Shown here piece by piece: positions 37,282 to 47,646 of a stretch of DNA of 64,000 nucleotides. How positions within the stretch are numbered: the first letter of the stretch is position 1; each line of letters begins with the position of its first letter. The stretch covers positions 2,790,001 through 2,854,000 of the forward strand of contig NC_016134.3 in assembly GCF_000005505.3 (NCBI RefSeq), in the 5' to 3' direction. The notes under the pieces were generated by a model. That model made no database searches. It worked only from the letters and a program-made list of their open reading frames with translations, and had not been told where the DNA came from. Made by a program: the position numbers and the translations under genes. This stretch comes from Brachypodium distachyon (taxonomy: Eukaryota > Streptophyta > Magnoliopsida > Poales > Poaceae).

Positions 37282-37868
37282 GCTAGGACCTGATCTTGTT
37301 GAGGAAAAGCAAGATGTAGTTACCATCATCAGGGATCGACTCAAGACAGCTCAGAGCCGTCAAAAGAGTTATGCTGATAAAAAGAGGAGAATTGTAGAAT
37401 TCCAAGAAGGAGACTTGGTTTACTTGAAAGTGAGTCCTACCAAAGGAGTTAAGAGATTTGGTATCAAAGGGAAGTTAAGTCCTAGATATATTGGACCTTT
37501 CCGAGTTTTGAGCAGAAAGGGAGATGTAGCCTATCAATTGAAGCTACCAAAATCACTATCAAAAGTACATGATGTTTTCTATGTCTCTCAACTCAGAAGG
37601 TGTGCACAAGAACCAATTAAAGTGAGACACTCAGAAATCGAACTACAAGCTGATTTATACTATGTTGAGAAACCAATTAAGATACTAGAGGACGATTGGA
37701 AACAACTAAGGAACCGGGCAATCAAATTCTGCAAAGTACAGTGGAAGAATCATCCAGTTCGAGAAGCAACCTGGGAAAAGGAAGAAGATCTGCGTAGAGA
37801 CTATCCATTCTTATTCAGGTACCTTGGTTAAGAATTTTGAGGTCGAAATTTCTTTTAAGGGAGAGAGG

Positions 37869-40800
37869 ATGTGAGAACCCTGTTTTTAGCTATAGACTTG
37901 GTTGTGCGTCAAGCATTGCATACGCATTTTTTTTATTCACTTAAACTGAAAATCAGTTACAACAAGAAGAGAAAAACTTAAGTGAATACTTATTGCCACT
38001 AATTATTTGTGCTAGTTTATTTTTATGAGGGTTGTATGCTTGATGTTTGTGAATAATTAACTCCAACCAGAAAGAAGTCGCGACCTTCAGCGTCTAACGC
38101 TTAAGACCGCAGGGTCACATAAGTTAGTAGTTTCACCGGCATATTTCGTTTAACTCGCAGTGTTAATTACGAGGGCGAAAGTGCATCAAAAGTGAAACGT
38201 ATGTATTTAATTTGAAACTACTTCCCACTAAGTATTTTGATTTAGAAAATATCAGAGGGGCACATGGCTAAGACCATGAATATGACTACTAAAAATAATA
38301 CTAAGGTATTTATGCAAACCAATCTTACAGATAGAGATTTTTTTTGGTCAGAGAAATAAATTTATTTATTAATTTTCCAAAGTCTTGCCCTCTGCACAGT
38401 TTTACAGGTGTACAAGATATCACTAAAGCTGGCCAGCCGAGGCACAACCACGCACCATACCAAAGCCACGTGGTGACCTTTGTAAATATCCTGAGAAGGG
38501 TGTAGTTAGGAATCGACCCAAGCTAGGGATAGTTTCTTCTCCACAGTTCTCACCAGTGTAAAAATTCCCCACACCATAACTCCCGACTTGGAGGCCATGG
38601 CTGCGACCTAGAAGAGCTGAGCACCTGAGAGTGCAGGGGCTTGGGAAGAAAAGGAGTCGGGGAGGAGAAGGCCAGGGACAGTCGTGCTGCAGCTGGAGGA
38701 GAAGTGCTTAGTAGCAGAACAGCTAGGAGGAGGACGAGCAGAGCAAGAAGGTACAGCCTGGGAGTAGAGAAAAACTACTTTTTGTTGTCCAAGGGGAAAA
38801 ACTGAATGTTTTGCTTGATTGTGTGTTGTTCTGATGCTTGAAGAGGAGTTAGGGAAAACCTCATCTTGTTTTTGTTAGTGTTCTCTATAGAAAACAGAGT
38901 GATGTATTGCTTTCTTATTAAGTCTTTGGGTTTACAGTAGAAGCTTACTTCAGATTTTTAATGTCATCTTGAGGTTACACAGGAAACCATGCTTTCTTGT
39001 TGTCAAATTTTGTACTGTTAACCTGTGTATGTAGGTGTGCCACATACACATGCGTACAGTTCAGTTTTGGAAATAGCTTAATGTTCAGAAAAGAAGCTGT
39101 GAGCATAGATTGTTAATTCTACAAGCACTACTTCCTAGTCTATCTAAATGACTGTTGTGTAAATACATGCCTTGTTTGTAGGATTGAGTGCTTAAGCTGT
39201 AGAGAGAATTAGATTGAGGATTGACAATTAATTTCAATCATCCAGCTTTAGGCTTGGCAAATTTTTTTCCAGAGTACTTGTACTTTAGCACCTTGAAATC
39301 TGGTCAAGCAAAAATAAACAGCACCCAGGAAAAGAGCTACACTCCTGTAGTAGATGTTCAGGTTGTTGAAGCAAGTACACACACACATTAGAGTACATAT
39401 TACTGTAGGAAATTATTTTCACCAAATTTCTGTGAGTGAGGAAATCTGTTAAGGGAGTTGTCAAACCAAAATAAATCAGAACCTAATTTTTGAATTGGCT
39501 TTAATGCTTTAAATCACAATAAAGGTTCAATGACAATAGCTAAAATTCTTAAAATTGTACATGCAGGTGTTTCAAGTTTCTTGCTGTGATAAAATTTATT
39601 TAGCACTATCATGAGCATGTCATGAGCATAATCATCTGCATTACATGCATTCGATGCATAACTTCTGGAACAAGTCCTTATCGGACTTTCTCTCTTTTCA
39701 GAAGCGGGAGTTCAACAAGCAAACCCGTCGAACTCCATTACCTATTCGTCACCAGGCAAGTCCAGTTTCTTGTTCATGTCCTTTGGTACTGTTTGACAAA
39801 GTTTCCATCTCTTCTATAACTTGCACAAAATGAAAACCTATTTTCTAAAGTGAATCAATTAGAATAGAGACCGCCATCCTTGGGCGTGATCATGGTGGGT
39901 GGTGGAACTCTGGAAAGGTGCCGAAGGCACAATGGAAGGCGGGTTCCACTACAGTGGGTTTTCATATAAGGTTAAACAACAATTGATTACCTGTGCTTAA
40001 GCACCGTAGCGACCGCGTTGACCACATACCCTGTATGGGCAGGGCAAAGCCGAAGTACCCTTGTCGTATGCCATACTACCCTTAGGAGAGCAAGACCTTG
40101 GTAGTTGGATCTGTAGTATCAACTACTAGGAAGGTAGTCTGGTCTGGGACCAGCTACAATGTGCTGGATCTGTAGCATCAGCATGAGACCAGTAGTACCC
40201 AGCCTGTTGAGCGGGACTACGACGTGGAGTATGGCAGAAAGACGGCGAAAAAGCTTTGTGATTCAAGAGTCTGGTTGTGAGTGCGACGGCATGAACGCCA
40301 TGACGCTTGGTCCTTTGTGGGTAAAGTAACGCACCTCTGCAGAGTGTAAAAAGTGTGACCTGTCACTCCATGTTCCTGGCTGGAACTACGAACGCGGCAG
40401 GAAAGGAGTCCATCGGGGACTCTAGCAGCCTATAAGACAAGGGATCAATAGCTCTTTGAATAATAACCTGACTCTCTTACCTTACAAAATGCATTCTTTT
40501 GGAGAGCACCTCTGTTCTCAGTACATAGTGCATCAAACACCAGTTGATATCCCTGGACTTGTTGAGTACCTTCCGTACTCATCCCCTATGTAAACCTCCT
40601 TTGTTTAGGTTGTGAGCCGACGGCAGAGGAAGAAGTGGTGTACGTCGAAGTTGGAGAAGAAGTACCAGCGGAGCCACCTTCAACGAAAGTCGACGAAGGA
40701 GTGGACTACTACTACGAGTACCGTGAAGACAGCAATGACATGTAGATTAGTTAGTAGCTTTGTGAGACGAGCGTGTAGTATTACTTTTGCTGTACCAAAC

Positions 40801-41020
40801 AGAACGGTTTTAAATTCCCAATTTTAAATTCCTAGTACTTTGGGAATCAGTTTGTAAGATTTTTGTGTTGGCACTTCAGTTTGTATGGATTTGTAATAAT
40901 GGACCGCTGCAATGCTTCTGTTGTACTATTCTGATCGATATGTTGTTGATGAGCCGGCACTTCATCTTCAATTTGTCAAAGATCACCATATTACCCGAAA
41001 GGGTAGTATGTGGGTCATTT
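37869..41020 (+). repeat. 3' LTR of the gypsy relic (right end approximate)
   Basis: It begins TGTGAGAACCCTG directly after the polypurine tract. The interior has a transcript-end-like region with GAGTACCTTCCGTACTCATC near 40565-40585 and a short acidic frame (about 40612-40745), both typical of long Tekay-type LTRs. The right border cannot be fixed without the 5' LTR. One possible end is around 41020. A GGTTTTCACA at 41221-41230 resembles the complement of the LTR start and would be another candidate. Confidence 0.55.
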
Positions 41021-41763
41021 CAAATGCCTTCAAATGTTTGTACATTATGCAAAAAAGGACCTTAGTTCTTCCCTTTTTAACCTATCCTTCCGGCCACTCT
41101 TTCATTCCACAGAAGCCGTCGCCGCCGTCTCTGCTCTCCTCTGCAGTCTGCCGGCAGATCCCGAATCCTCTTCCTTCCTCGGAGCCGCTGCCACCACCGG
41201 CGCATGCGCTGGTCCCTTCCGGTTTTCACACATGACGGAAGGCAAGCCATCATATGGGTGTCGATTGTTCTGGAGCGTGGTACTACCTTTAGTCCCATAT
41301 AGCCATATTAACAAAAATTCCCACCCAGTATATAAGGCCATGCGAAGAATGGAAGGTAAGAAAATCTGGAACTTACCTTAAAAGAGGCCAATCACGTCCT
41401 ATAGCAAATACATATAGTAACTAATAAAGGTAATCATAATAATCAACATGATTTGGGCTAGTGAAAATCATGATTAAGCCTGGAAAGTGCATAGGGAGAG
41501 TAGAAGCCTAGTTCGAGGAATTTTTGGAAACACCACAATTAATCCACCTTATATGTTGTCCTCCTCATAGTCAATTACCGATGTGAGACTAAACCCAACA
41601 TTCTCTCCCATCACACGTTGGGCCGGCCGCCCCAAAGCCGTGGGCCTTGATTTGCTGTTACTAGAAGATCAACTTGTACAAGCGCACGGTTGTTCGGTCC
41701 AGCTACTCACACATGAGCTAGCGCCTTACCGGGCCAGGTCCACAAGACTTTCACATTATATAA

Positions 41764-41972
41764 GAGTGTGTTTGGGACAGCTCTGGAACCGGTCATTCAT
41801 AGCTCCACTTTTTCATGGAGTTGAAGTTGTGGATAATTGGGAGATGTTTTGTAGTTATATTGTTTTTTGTATTCCTTAATTTGTTACAGGTCCCGCTCCA
41901 CCTAAAAGTGAAACTATATAGAATGACCTGTTCCACCAAATTCGTGGAGTTGGACCGGTCCCAAACACACCC
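41764..41972. mobile_element. Tourist/Harbinger-like MITE (about 209 bp)
   Basis: The terminal inverted repeats are GAGTGTGTTTGGGAC on the left and GTCCCAAACACACCC on the right (one mismatch). They are flanked by TAA and TAG, a probable 3-bp target duplication with one change. Subterminal sequences pair as well (TGGAGTTGAAG on the left with CGTGGAGTTGGAC on the right as repeats of a common motif). There is no coding capacity. Confidence 0.72.
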
Positions 41973-42036
41973 TAGTACCATGTGTACTACTCTCTTAGTT
42001 TCTTTCATCTATGTATTTCTTTTTTAAAAAATTACT

Positions 42037-42151
42037 CCCTCTGATTCGTGTTACTTGTCTCAAATTTGCTCAAATATGGATGTATGTATATTTAAAAAGC
42101 GTTTATATACATGTAATATTTTGACAAATAATATGTGTCGGAGGGAGGGAG
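42037..42151. mobile_element. Stowaway MITE (115 bp)
   Basis: Left end CTCCCTCTGATTCG, right end GTCGGAGGGAGGGAG, with TA on both sides. The interior includes CTCAAATTTGCTCAAATATG, as in the element at 11409. Confidence 0.85.
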
Positions 42152-42846
42152 TAGTCTATTTAGGTTCCTTTATTCTAAGTCAACTTTGACCAAATTTTGA
42201 GTTTATTGAAAAAATACATATATACCAAAGTGCACTATTTGAAAACAGTAGTCCTAATAATACTAGTTGAGAAAGCATATGTTAGTATTTTTATTGTGCA
42301 TACTCGTTCAAAGTATTAAAAAAACTTTGAACTGAACTGCTTTGAAAAAAAAGGGACACGCGTGATAGGACAGTGGACTGTGGACCCACTCCACCACACC
42401 ACTTATCTTATATCTATCTTATTGATCAAGTTATCCGTAAAATTCATCGGGACTATTTACACACATCATAAAAATCACCGCAACCCACCACTTATTTTTT
42501 ATACACTGGTATTGTTTTTATCACATTGTTTTTTCTTTCGGTTTTGCTTGGACTCAGTCGTCTGAGACCGTGTTTTTCTCAGTTGGTCGACGCCTTCTCG
42601 GCCGTACAATCCTTTTTAAGATCGTGTTTTTCTCAGCCGACGCCTTCTTAACCGTACGATCATTACTTTGGACGTACATGATCGTTTTAGCCGTAGCCAG
42701 ACTTTTTTTTTATCGGGGTTTTTACCGCATTGTTTACACGCTGGTTGATGGCGAGGTTTTGAGCCCGGCCGGGTTACCCGAGTCCCGAGCACCGGGCTCA
42801 GAGCACTCGTCGGGTTACCCGAGTCCCGAGCCTTTTCTTTATTTTC

Positions 42847-42854
42847 TTTATAAG
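42847..42854 (+). promoter_or_regulatory. TATA box of NAC-BED copy B
   Basis: TTTATAAG, 203 bp upstream of the ATG at 43057. It is followed by a C/A-rich, ATG-free leader (about 42880-43056), as expected for a plant 5' UTR. Confidence 0.5.
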
Positions 42855-43056
42855 CCGTGCTGTGCTCCATCCCCACCCTCCACCCAGCGATACACATACA
42901 GAAACACAAGCCGTCCTCCTCGACCCAGCACCCCTGCATCCACTGATTCACCCACCACCCGATCGAGCTCAAGCACCACCCTACCCACCACCACCAGCCA
43001 CCCCCTCCCTGCACCGTTACGCACAGATCGATCTCGTCGGATCTCTGGCAGGCGCG

Positions 43057-44378
43057 ATGGCCGACGATTACACTGTGATCCCACAAATCGACGTTTTCGC
43101 CACCAGCGACCAGGAGCTGCTTGACCTCCTCCAACAAAGGACGGCTTTATACGATGCAGAGAAGCTGGCGCGGGGGTGGGAACGGTTGCCGGTCAACGCC
43201 CACCTCGTCGGGCTGGCCCCGTCCGAGCTTCCATCCTGCTTCCTGATGTCGGGGGACGTTATGAACCAGCTGGAGATACGTCAGTCGTGCTGGGGCTCCT
43301 ACCGGTTTGTACCAAGCCCCTTGTACGCGGTCCGTTCTTCAGCTGGCCCTGAGTACACGGGGGTCAGGCAGACGAGAATGTTTCGCAACCGTGACAAATC
43401 GGACTGGATCATGATCCAGTACAAATTGTTGGAGCCGAAGGATGAAGGGCGTGACTTGTTTCTGCAGGTAATCTAGGAACAGTTAAATCAGCGATGCATG
43501 CATGATTTTATTAGGAGCTGTTTTTTCAGACGAATCCAGAAACCCTCTTTTATTTCCATCAATTATTATTACTCCCGCTTTTCTAAAATAAGTGACTTGA
43601 ATTTGTATAAAAACATATACAAATTCAAGTCACTTATTTTGAAACCGAGGAAGTACTGATATTAGTCTGACTCGGCCAGCTTTCACCGTAGGATGAGCTG
43701 ATGCTTTGTGTGGTTTTCCGGGTGAGAAACAAAGGCGAGGTCATGTCCCCAGATGAGGCAATTTACCCTCAAATTCCTGACCATCTCGATACGCTTTTCA
43801 GATTTCTCTATCACGAAGAACTCGACACGGGTAATAAGCTTGACCTCCTGCAATAATGGAGTAGGAGTACTAATTAAAAGATTAATACTCCTTTCGTTAC
43901 TAATTAATTGGCGTCGGCAGTTTTGTAAAGATATGGAGGTAGTACTTCACTATTGCCTGCTCTTTTTTCAGATGGTCCCCTATCGCCTGTGCGTGAAGAG
44001 CAGTTGAACAGTCGCATAAGTTCGTTGAGTGAGTGCTTCAACGGCCAGAATCAGGGGCATGGGGTTGGACTACAACCAAAGACAAAGCGCCCAAGATCGA
44101 CTGGTCCAGATGGTAAATCAGATATTTGGAGGAATTTCACCAAGATATACGTAAGAGATGACTCAGATGAGTATGGCAAATTCAAACTTGCTTACGCGGT
44201 GTGCCATATCTGCGATAAGTTGTTAAAAGCTCCTTCCAAGAATGGCACCAAGACCCTGTGGAGGCATCACGAAACATGCTCATGCAAGCAAGTGAAGCAA
44301 CAGACACAGCAGCAGGGGAGGTGCTCTGCATCTGTAGTGCCAGACTACTCACGTGCTCGCTGCCCAAGTTCTATCTAG
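43057..44378 (+). CDS. NAC-like / BED zinc finger fusion protein (copy B)
   Basis: Three exons: 43057-43467, 43692-43830 and 43972-44378, with GT-AG borders, giving 318 aa. The N-terminal part is a divergent NAC-like domain: ATSDQELLDLL (subdomain A), LVGLAPSELPSCFL, WGSYRF where NAC proteins have GYWKAT, then GVRQTRMFRNRDKSDWIMIQYKL matching the GxKKTLVFY...KTxWxMHEYRL block. Exon 2 opens DELMLCVVFRV, like NAC subdomain E (WVLCRVF). The BED finger spans 236-286: W236, F239, C261-x2-C264, then LWRHHETC giving H282-x3-C286. A basic KTKRPRS stretch (220-226) may be a nuclear signal. Phases match copy A at the BED-exon junction (phase 1 before DGPLSP). A Stowaway MITE lies in intron 1 and a MITE fragment in intron 2. 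The product is inferred to be a nuclear DNA-binding protein. Confidence 0.82.
43572..43653. mobile_element. Palindromic Stowaway MITE in intron 1 of copy B
   Basis: AAAATAAGTGACTTGAATTT on the left pairs with AAATTCAAGTCACTTATTTT on the right around a short centre. The ends CTCCCGC and GAGGAAG are degraded Stowaway termini, flanked by TA. Confidence 0.82.
43888..43940. mobile_element. Stowaway fragment in intron 2 of copy B
   Basis: CTCCTTTCGTTACTAATTAA then TTGGCGTCGG resembles the left end of the 31461 element (CTCCCTCTGTCCCTAATTAA then TTGGCGCC). It runs into GATATGGAGGTAG near 43930-43942. Either a short deletion derivative or a fragment. Confidence 0.55.
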
Positions 44379-46970
44379 CTTGTTAGGGGCAGCGCCGTGA
44401 ACCCAATAAAATTCGCCGAGTCTTTCATTGAATTAGCTTAGCCAGTGTTTGTTAGTGGAAGATTGCACCTTAAATAGTGAAGCGGAGCCCAATAGTTCTC
44501 TGCTCTAGCTTCGCCAAGCCTGATATGATGCAAAAATTCAGATGGATTACACGCAGGCAATGCACCATCCAATTCCAATGTAACACACATTTTCTACTGT
44601 ATTTGGAAATAACATTTTTTTACCAAAGTGGGGAGGGGAGAGAAGCGGGCGAGCAGGAGGTAAAACAAACAAAGATATATGTACATCAGAAACTTGACTG
44701 AAACTAGAATTGAACAAACAAGATTAACGGCCAAGAGTCAATCCATTTAAGCTGAAACATAGAAATAATTTCAGCCGTCCAATACCACGTCCAGCTAACG
44801 GTTTTGATCGTTTGGTACCTCCCGGTACTACTTCGTCCAGCGCAAGTGCTAAAGGCAGAGGTACAGAGCCACGGTGGCCTGACAGTAATCTTGCTGCCTT
44901 GTTGGACATGCCTCCTGTGACTGCAAAGGTCTAGACGAACAGGTTTCCTGTAACACGAGCGTTATCACGGTCGGCATATCAAACTCTGCTTTTCCTCCCT
45001 CGTTTACCTTGCTGAGATCGCTCCAGTCCTACGCGTCGTTTTCCCTCTGAATATAGGTAGCAGGCCGCCGGCCGCCCCAGTGTCCTAAGGACCTCAAGAA
45101 CAAAAAAAAAAAATAACCTAGGACTTCTCCCCTTTTCATCACGAAGCATGACGGGAATACAAAGTTTCTGCCAACAGCACGGGGTGGAGGGAGAAGGGGG
45201 GCCGCAAGACCAATTGAATCTGCAACTACATGTGCATGCTCGTAGCAATTGTCAGCCCCAACTCCAGCGACACTGGGGAGTACGTCCAGCGGGAGCTCGG
45301 CCAAAGGACAGCTAAGATCGATTCTGGAAAAGGCCAATGCTCCGATGGCTTCGTTTTCAGTCCAATGCAAGTGAGAATTTCAGCTCGTCGGTTGTCGTTT
45401 TCTCCCCCGTGCAAGCTGAGTGATCTCTTTAGAGTCAAGCTCTCCGTTACGCGAACTCTCTGTTAGAATTCAGGCTGATGAACAACACTGGAGGAGCTGT
45501 GTGGATATGTTGGTAATGCATATGTTGATATTTTTATTTACGAATTCGATCAAAGTTAACAAGAAGTAACATAGGAAAAACTTATTATGTCCGCGCACCT
45601 TTTAGTCAAAATATATTTTGATGTCAGTTTCAAATGTAGAATAAGGTATTCTTTAACAGTTTTTTTTCTTCTAAATGTATAGATATTATGCAACTAACGT
45701 GGCACTGCTTGAAATTTGAACTGAACTGTTTGGAAAAAATTAAAAAAGGGGGACACGCATTGTAGCACACGGCCAATGGGCCACCTCCACCAACCATTTC
45801 TATGTGTACACTCTCTGCCGATGGCTTCTCCAACTATTGAATTCAGACTTAATTTTTCCGACGACCGTTTCCGTCATTGTATATTTGCTGTTAAACACCC
45901 CGTCGCTGCGCTCTGATTACCAAGTGACATGTGACGTGAGGATGAGGACGAGGATGATTGGGGAGTTCTTATCCTTTCTGTTTACTTTGGCTGGGATGGA
46001 AAGCTTAAATCTGAGATCAATTGACGAGGATTGGATGGGGGATCAAGAATTTGACCAGGATGGATGGATCCGCCCGTCATCTTGGTCCATGCTTCTCTGT
46101 TTTTCCCCCAGTGAAAAGACTCTGCGTTCTGTTGCAAGGCTAGCTTCTCGGACCGATCGGAATCTTGATTCCTCGTTTTTAACAATGACAATGAAGGAAA
46201 GGTTGGAAGCATAATTGTCCTGAATCCGACTATCGGTTCATAAAGGATGGAATTGCAACTTACTCCGTCCATTGGATGATGCATCGATCCCCGGCAGAGA
46301 GAATCTAGTCGTATCGTGTGTGTTTATTTACATTGGAGTGATGCATTGCCTTCGTGTAATCGGTCCTAATTTTCGCACCCAAACTGGATAGAGCACGGGC
46401 AGCGAGCACGTCTGAACAAATGGCCACACGCACATTGATACTGATTGAACAGGTGGAAAAACGCACATGAAAGGGTCATCTTTCTGCAGTGCGTACCTTA
46501 TCAAATTTGTACACCGATTGAACAGGTGGGAGAAAAAAGTTGAATTTTATGTTCCTCCGGACAGATCAAGAAAATTGTGCAGAGCCGTACGTCTTCACTT
46601 GCTTCAGTTGGTAGTCCACGCGATAGACATGCTTCTTTGCGTTTTCTTTTCATTTTGAACCTAACAATTTGGTCTTTTCGTACTCCCCCGTCCCAAAAAT
46701 AAGTGACGTGGCACATTGAGATTACACGGGAATAACAAAATAAATTTCATCAAGAAAACTGCAGTACAATTTTTTTTCGGACGAGTAAAAAACCCAGTCC
46801 AAAATTTGACGTCGAGCTGGCTTCCTGGGGGAAAAAACCTCGTCCTAGTATTTTCGAATTAAAGACACGGAGAGTTCCCCTCCCTGTATCTAGCTCTACT
46901 CCTATTTGTTGCGGTAAAAAAAAATGCTCTACTCCTATTCTAGGCACTACAGATGCAGAACACGTCTCCA
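44379..46970. other. Intergenic region with a promoter-like duplicated block
   Basis: No gene supported. At about 45700-45800 a block (TTTGAACTGAACTG, then GGGACACGC, then CCACCTCCACCA) parallels 42325-42405 upstream of copy B, but no NAC-like exon follows. A lone Stowaway left end lies near 46683. Confidence 0.5.
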
Positions 46971-47509
46971 CTATTGCGTTTGTTGCTTCAATTGCTTGCA
47001 GGAGGATGTTTCTTTATGCCTCCACAGGGTCTTGGTGCCATTATCGGAAGCAGCTTTTAACATATTATCACAGATGTGGCACACCGCGTAAGCAAGCTTG
47101 TAGCCGCCACGCTCATCTTGTACGTATATCTTGGTGAAATCTGTCCAAGCAATTGATTTACCATCTGCACTAGTCGACCTTGGGCGCTTTGGATTTCGTT
47201 GTAGTCCAACCCCATCCGGCGGATTCTCGTCGTAGATACTCCTCAGCTGATCTTCGCGCAAAGGAGATAGCGGACCATCTGAAAACAGAGCAGGCAGTTA
47301 GGAGTATGTCATTATCCGGGTCATGTAATGAAGTAGTGCGTATTAATTACTCCATATTAGAATTACAAAAGGAGGTCAAGATTATTACCTGTGTCGAATA
47401 TTTGGGGCATGGAAGTACTGTACAAGTTAGAGAGAGAGAGAGAAATTTCTGCGGCAAGGCCCTTGCGTTCGTTTGTGAGCCGAAAGACGTTGCACAATAT
47501 CAGATCATC
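46971..47509 (-). pseudogene. 5'-truncated NAC-like / BED gene (copy C)
   Basis: Two exons on the minus strand: 47509-47389 and 47278-46971, in phase and with intact GT-AG borders (429 nt). The first starts DDLILCNVFRLTNERKG, the same exon as copy B's DELMLCVVFRV exon. It contains a CT microsatellite that codes for SLSLS. The second starts DGPLSPLREDQL, continues with KRPRSTSADGKS, and has W-x2-F and C-x2-C as in copy B. After LWRH the position of the fourth zinc ligand is Ser (RHKETSSC), leaving a Cys two residues later. The NAC-like first exon is missing: upstream lies a Stowaway MITE and unrelated sequence. The stop comes earlier than in copy B, and the copy B tail (CSASVVP) is still readable in another frame. 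I see no start codon that would make it a full gene. Confidence 0.75.
47426..47444. repeat. (GA)n microsatellite inside copy C exon
   Basis: GA repeat within the coding part of copy C; on the minus strand it reads (CT)n and is translated as alternating Ser and Leu. Confidence 0.9.
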
Positions 47510-47561
47510 CTACAGCGAAAGCTAGAGTAAGTACTAATTGCTAACGAATAATAAAGAGTTA

Positions 47562-47646
47562 CTCCCTCTGATCCTAAATTATTTATTTAAATTTGTCCAA
47601 ATATGATACACGTAATATTTCGACAACAATTTAGAATCGGAGGGAG
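47562..47646. mobile_element. Stowaway MITE next to copy C
   Basis: Left end CTCCCTCTGATCCTAAATT, right end AATTTAGAATCGGAGGGAG, both flanked by TA. It lies about 50 bp upstream of the first remaining exon of copy C, in what would have been intron 1. Confidence 0.88.

Larger units (their letters stand above)
33854..37831 (+). pseudogene. Gypsy pol fragment: RT, RNase H, integrase, chromodomain (interrupted)
   Basis: Reverse transcriptase starts at [19 protein letters not shown] and keeps the FIDDILIYS active site near 34175. RNase H ([18 protein letters not shown]) follows in a shifted frame from about 34560 and ends with [14 protein letters not shown]. Integrase (35017-35951) has the HHCC finger, but its catalytic motifs are damaged: the second Asp lies in FDPGS where SDRGS is usual, and the Glu motif reads [11 protein letters not shown]. 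The frame is split by the solo LTR at 35957-37281 and resumes with GPDLVEEKQD. The C-terminal chromodomain (VQWKNHPVREATWEKEEDL) ends at 37831. It cannot encode a working polyprotein. Confidence 0.85.
33841..41020 (+). mobile_element. 5'-truncated Ty3/gypsy chromovirus (Tekay-like) relic
   Basis: Only the 3' part of the element remains: from within the reverse transcriptase, through RNase H, integrase and a C-terminal chromodomain, then a polypurine tract (AAGGGAGAGAGGA, about 37857-37868) and a long 3' LTR. There is no 5' LTR, gag or protease. A copia solo LTR is nested inside integrase. The left edge (33841) abuts a GATG microsatellite next to NAC-BED copy A. The right edge is uncertain because no 5' LTR is available for comparison. 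The clade call rests on the domain order and chromodomain position. Confidence 0.78.
41021..42846. other. Intergenic region with two MITEs
   Basis: No gene supported. It contains a Tourist/Harbinger-like MITE (41764-41972) and a Stowaway MITE (42037-42151). From about 42310 the sequence shares a block with 45700-45800. About 42550-42846 is the upstream region of NAC-BED copy B. Confidence 0.5.

Noticed and set aside
41010..41381. Overlapping plus- and minus-strand frames near the right end of the gypsy LTR
   Set aside because: GC-rich patch with no family similarity; more likely LTR-edge or intergenic sequence than a gene.
32426..47509. NAC-BED genes as parts of a hAT transposon
   Set aside because: BED fingers occur in hAT transposases, but no transposase core, hATC dimerisation region or terminal repeats flank these genes, and they have multi-exon structure with a NAC-like domain.
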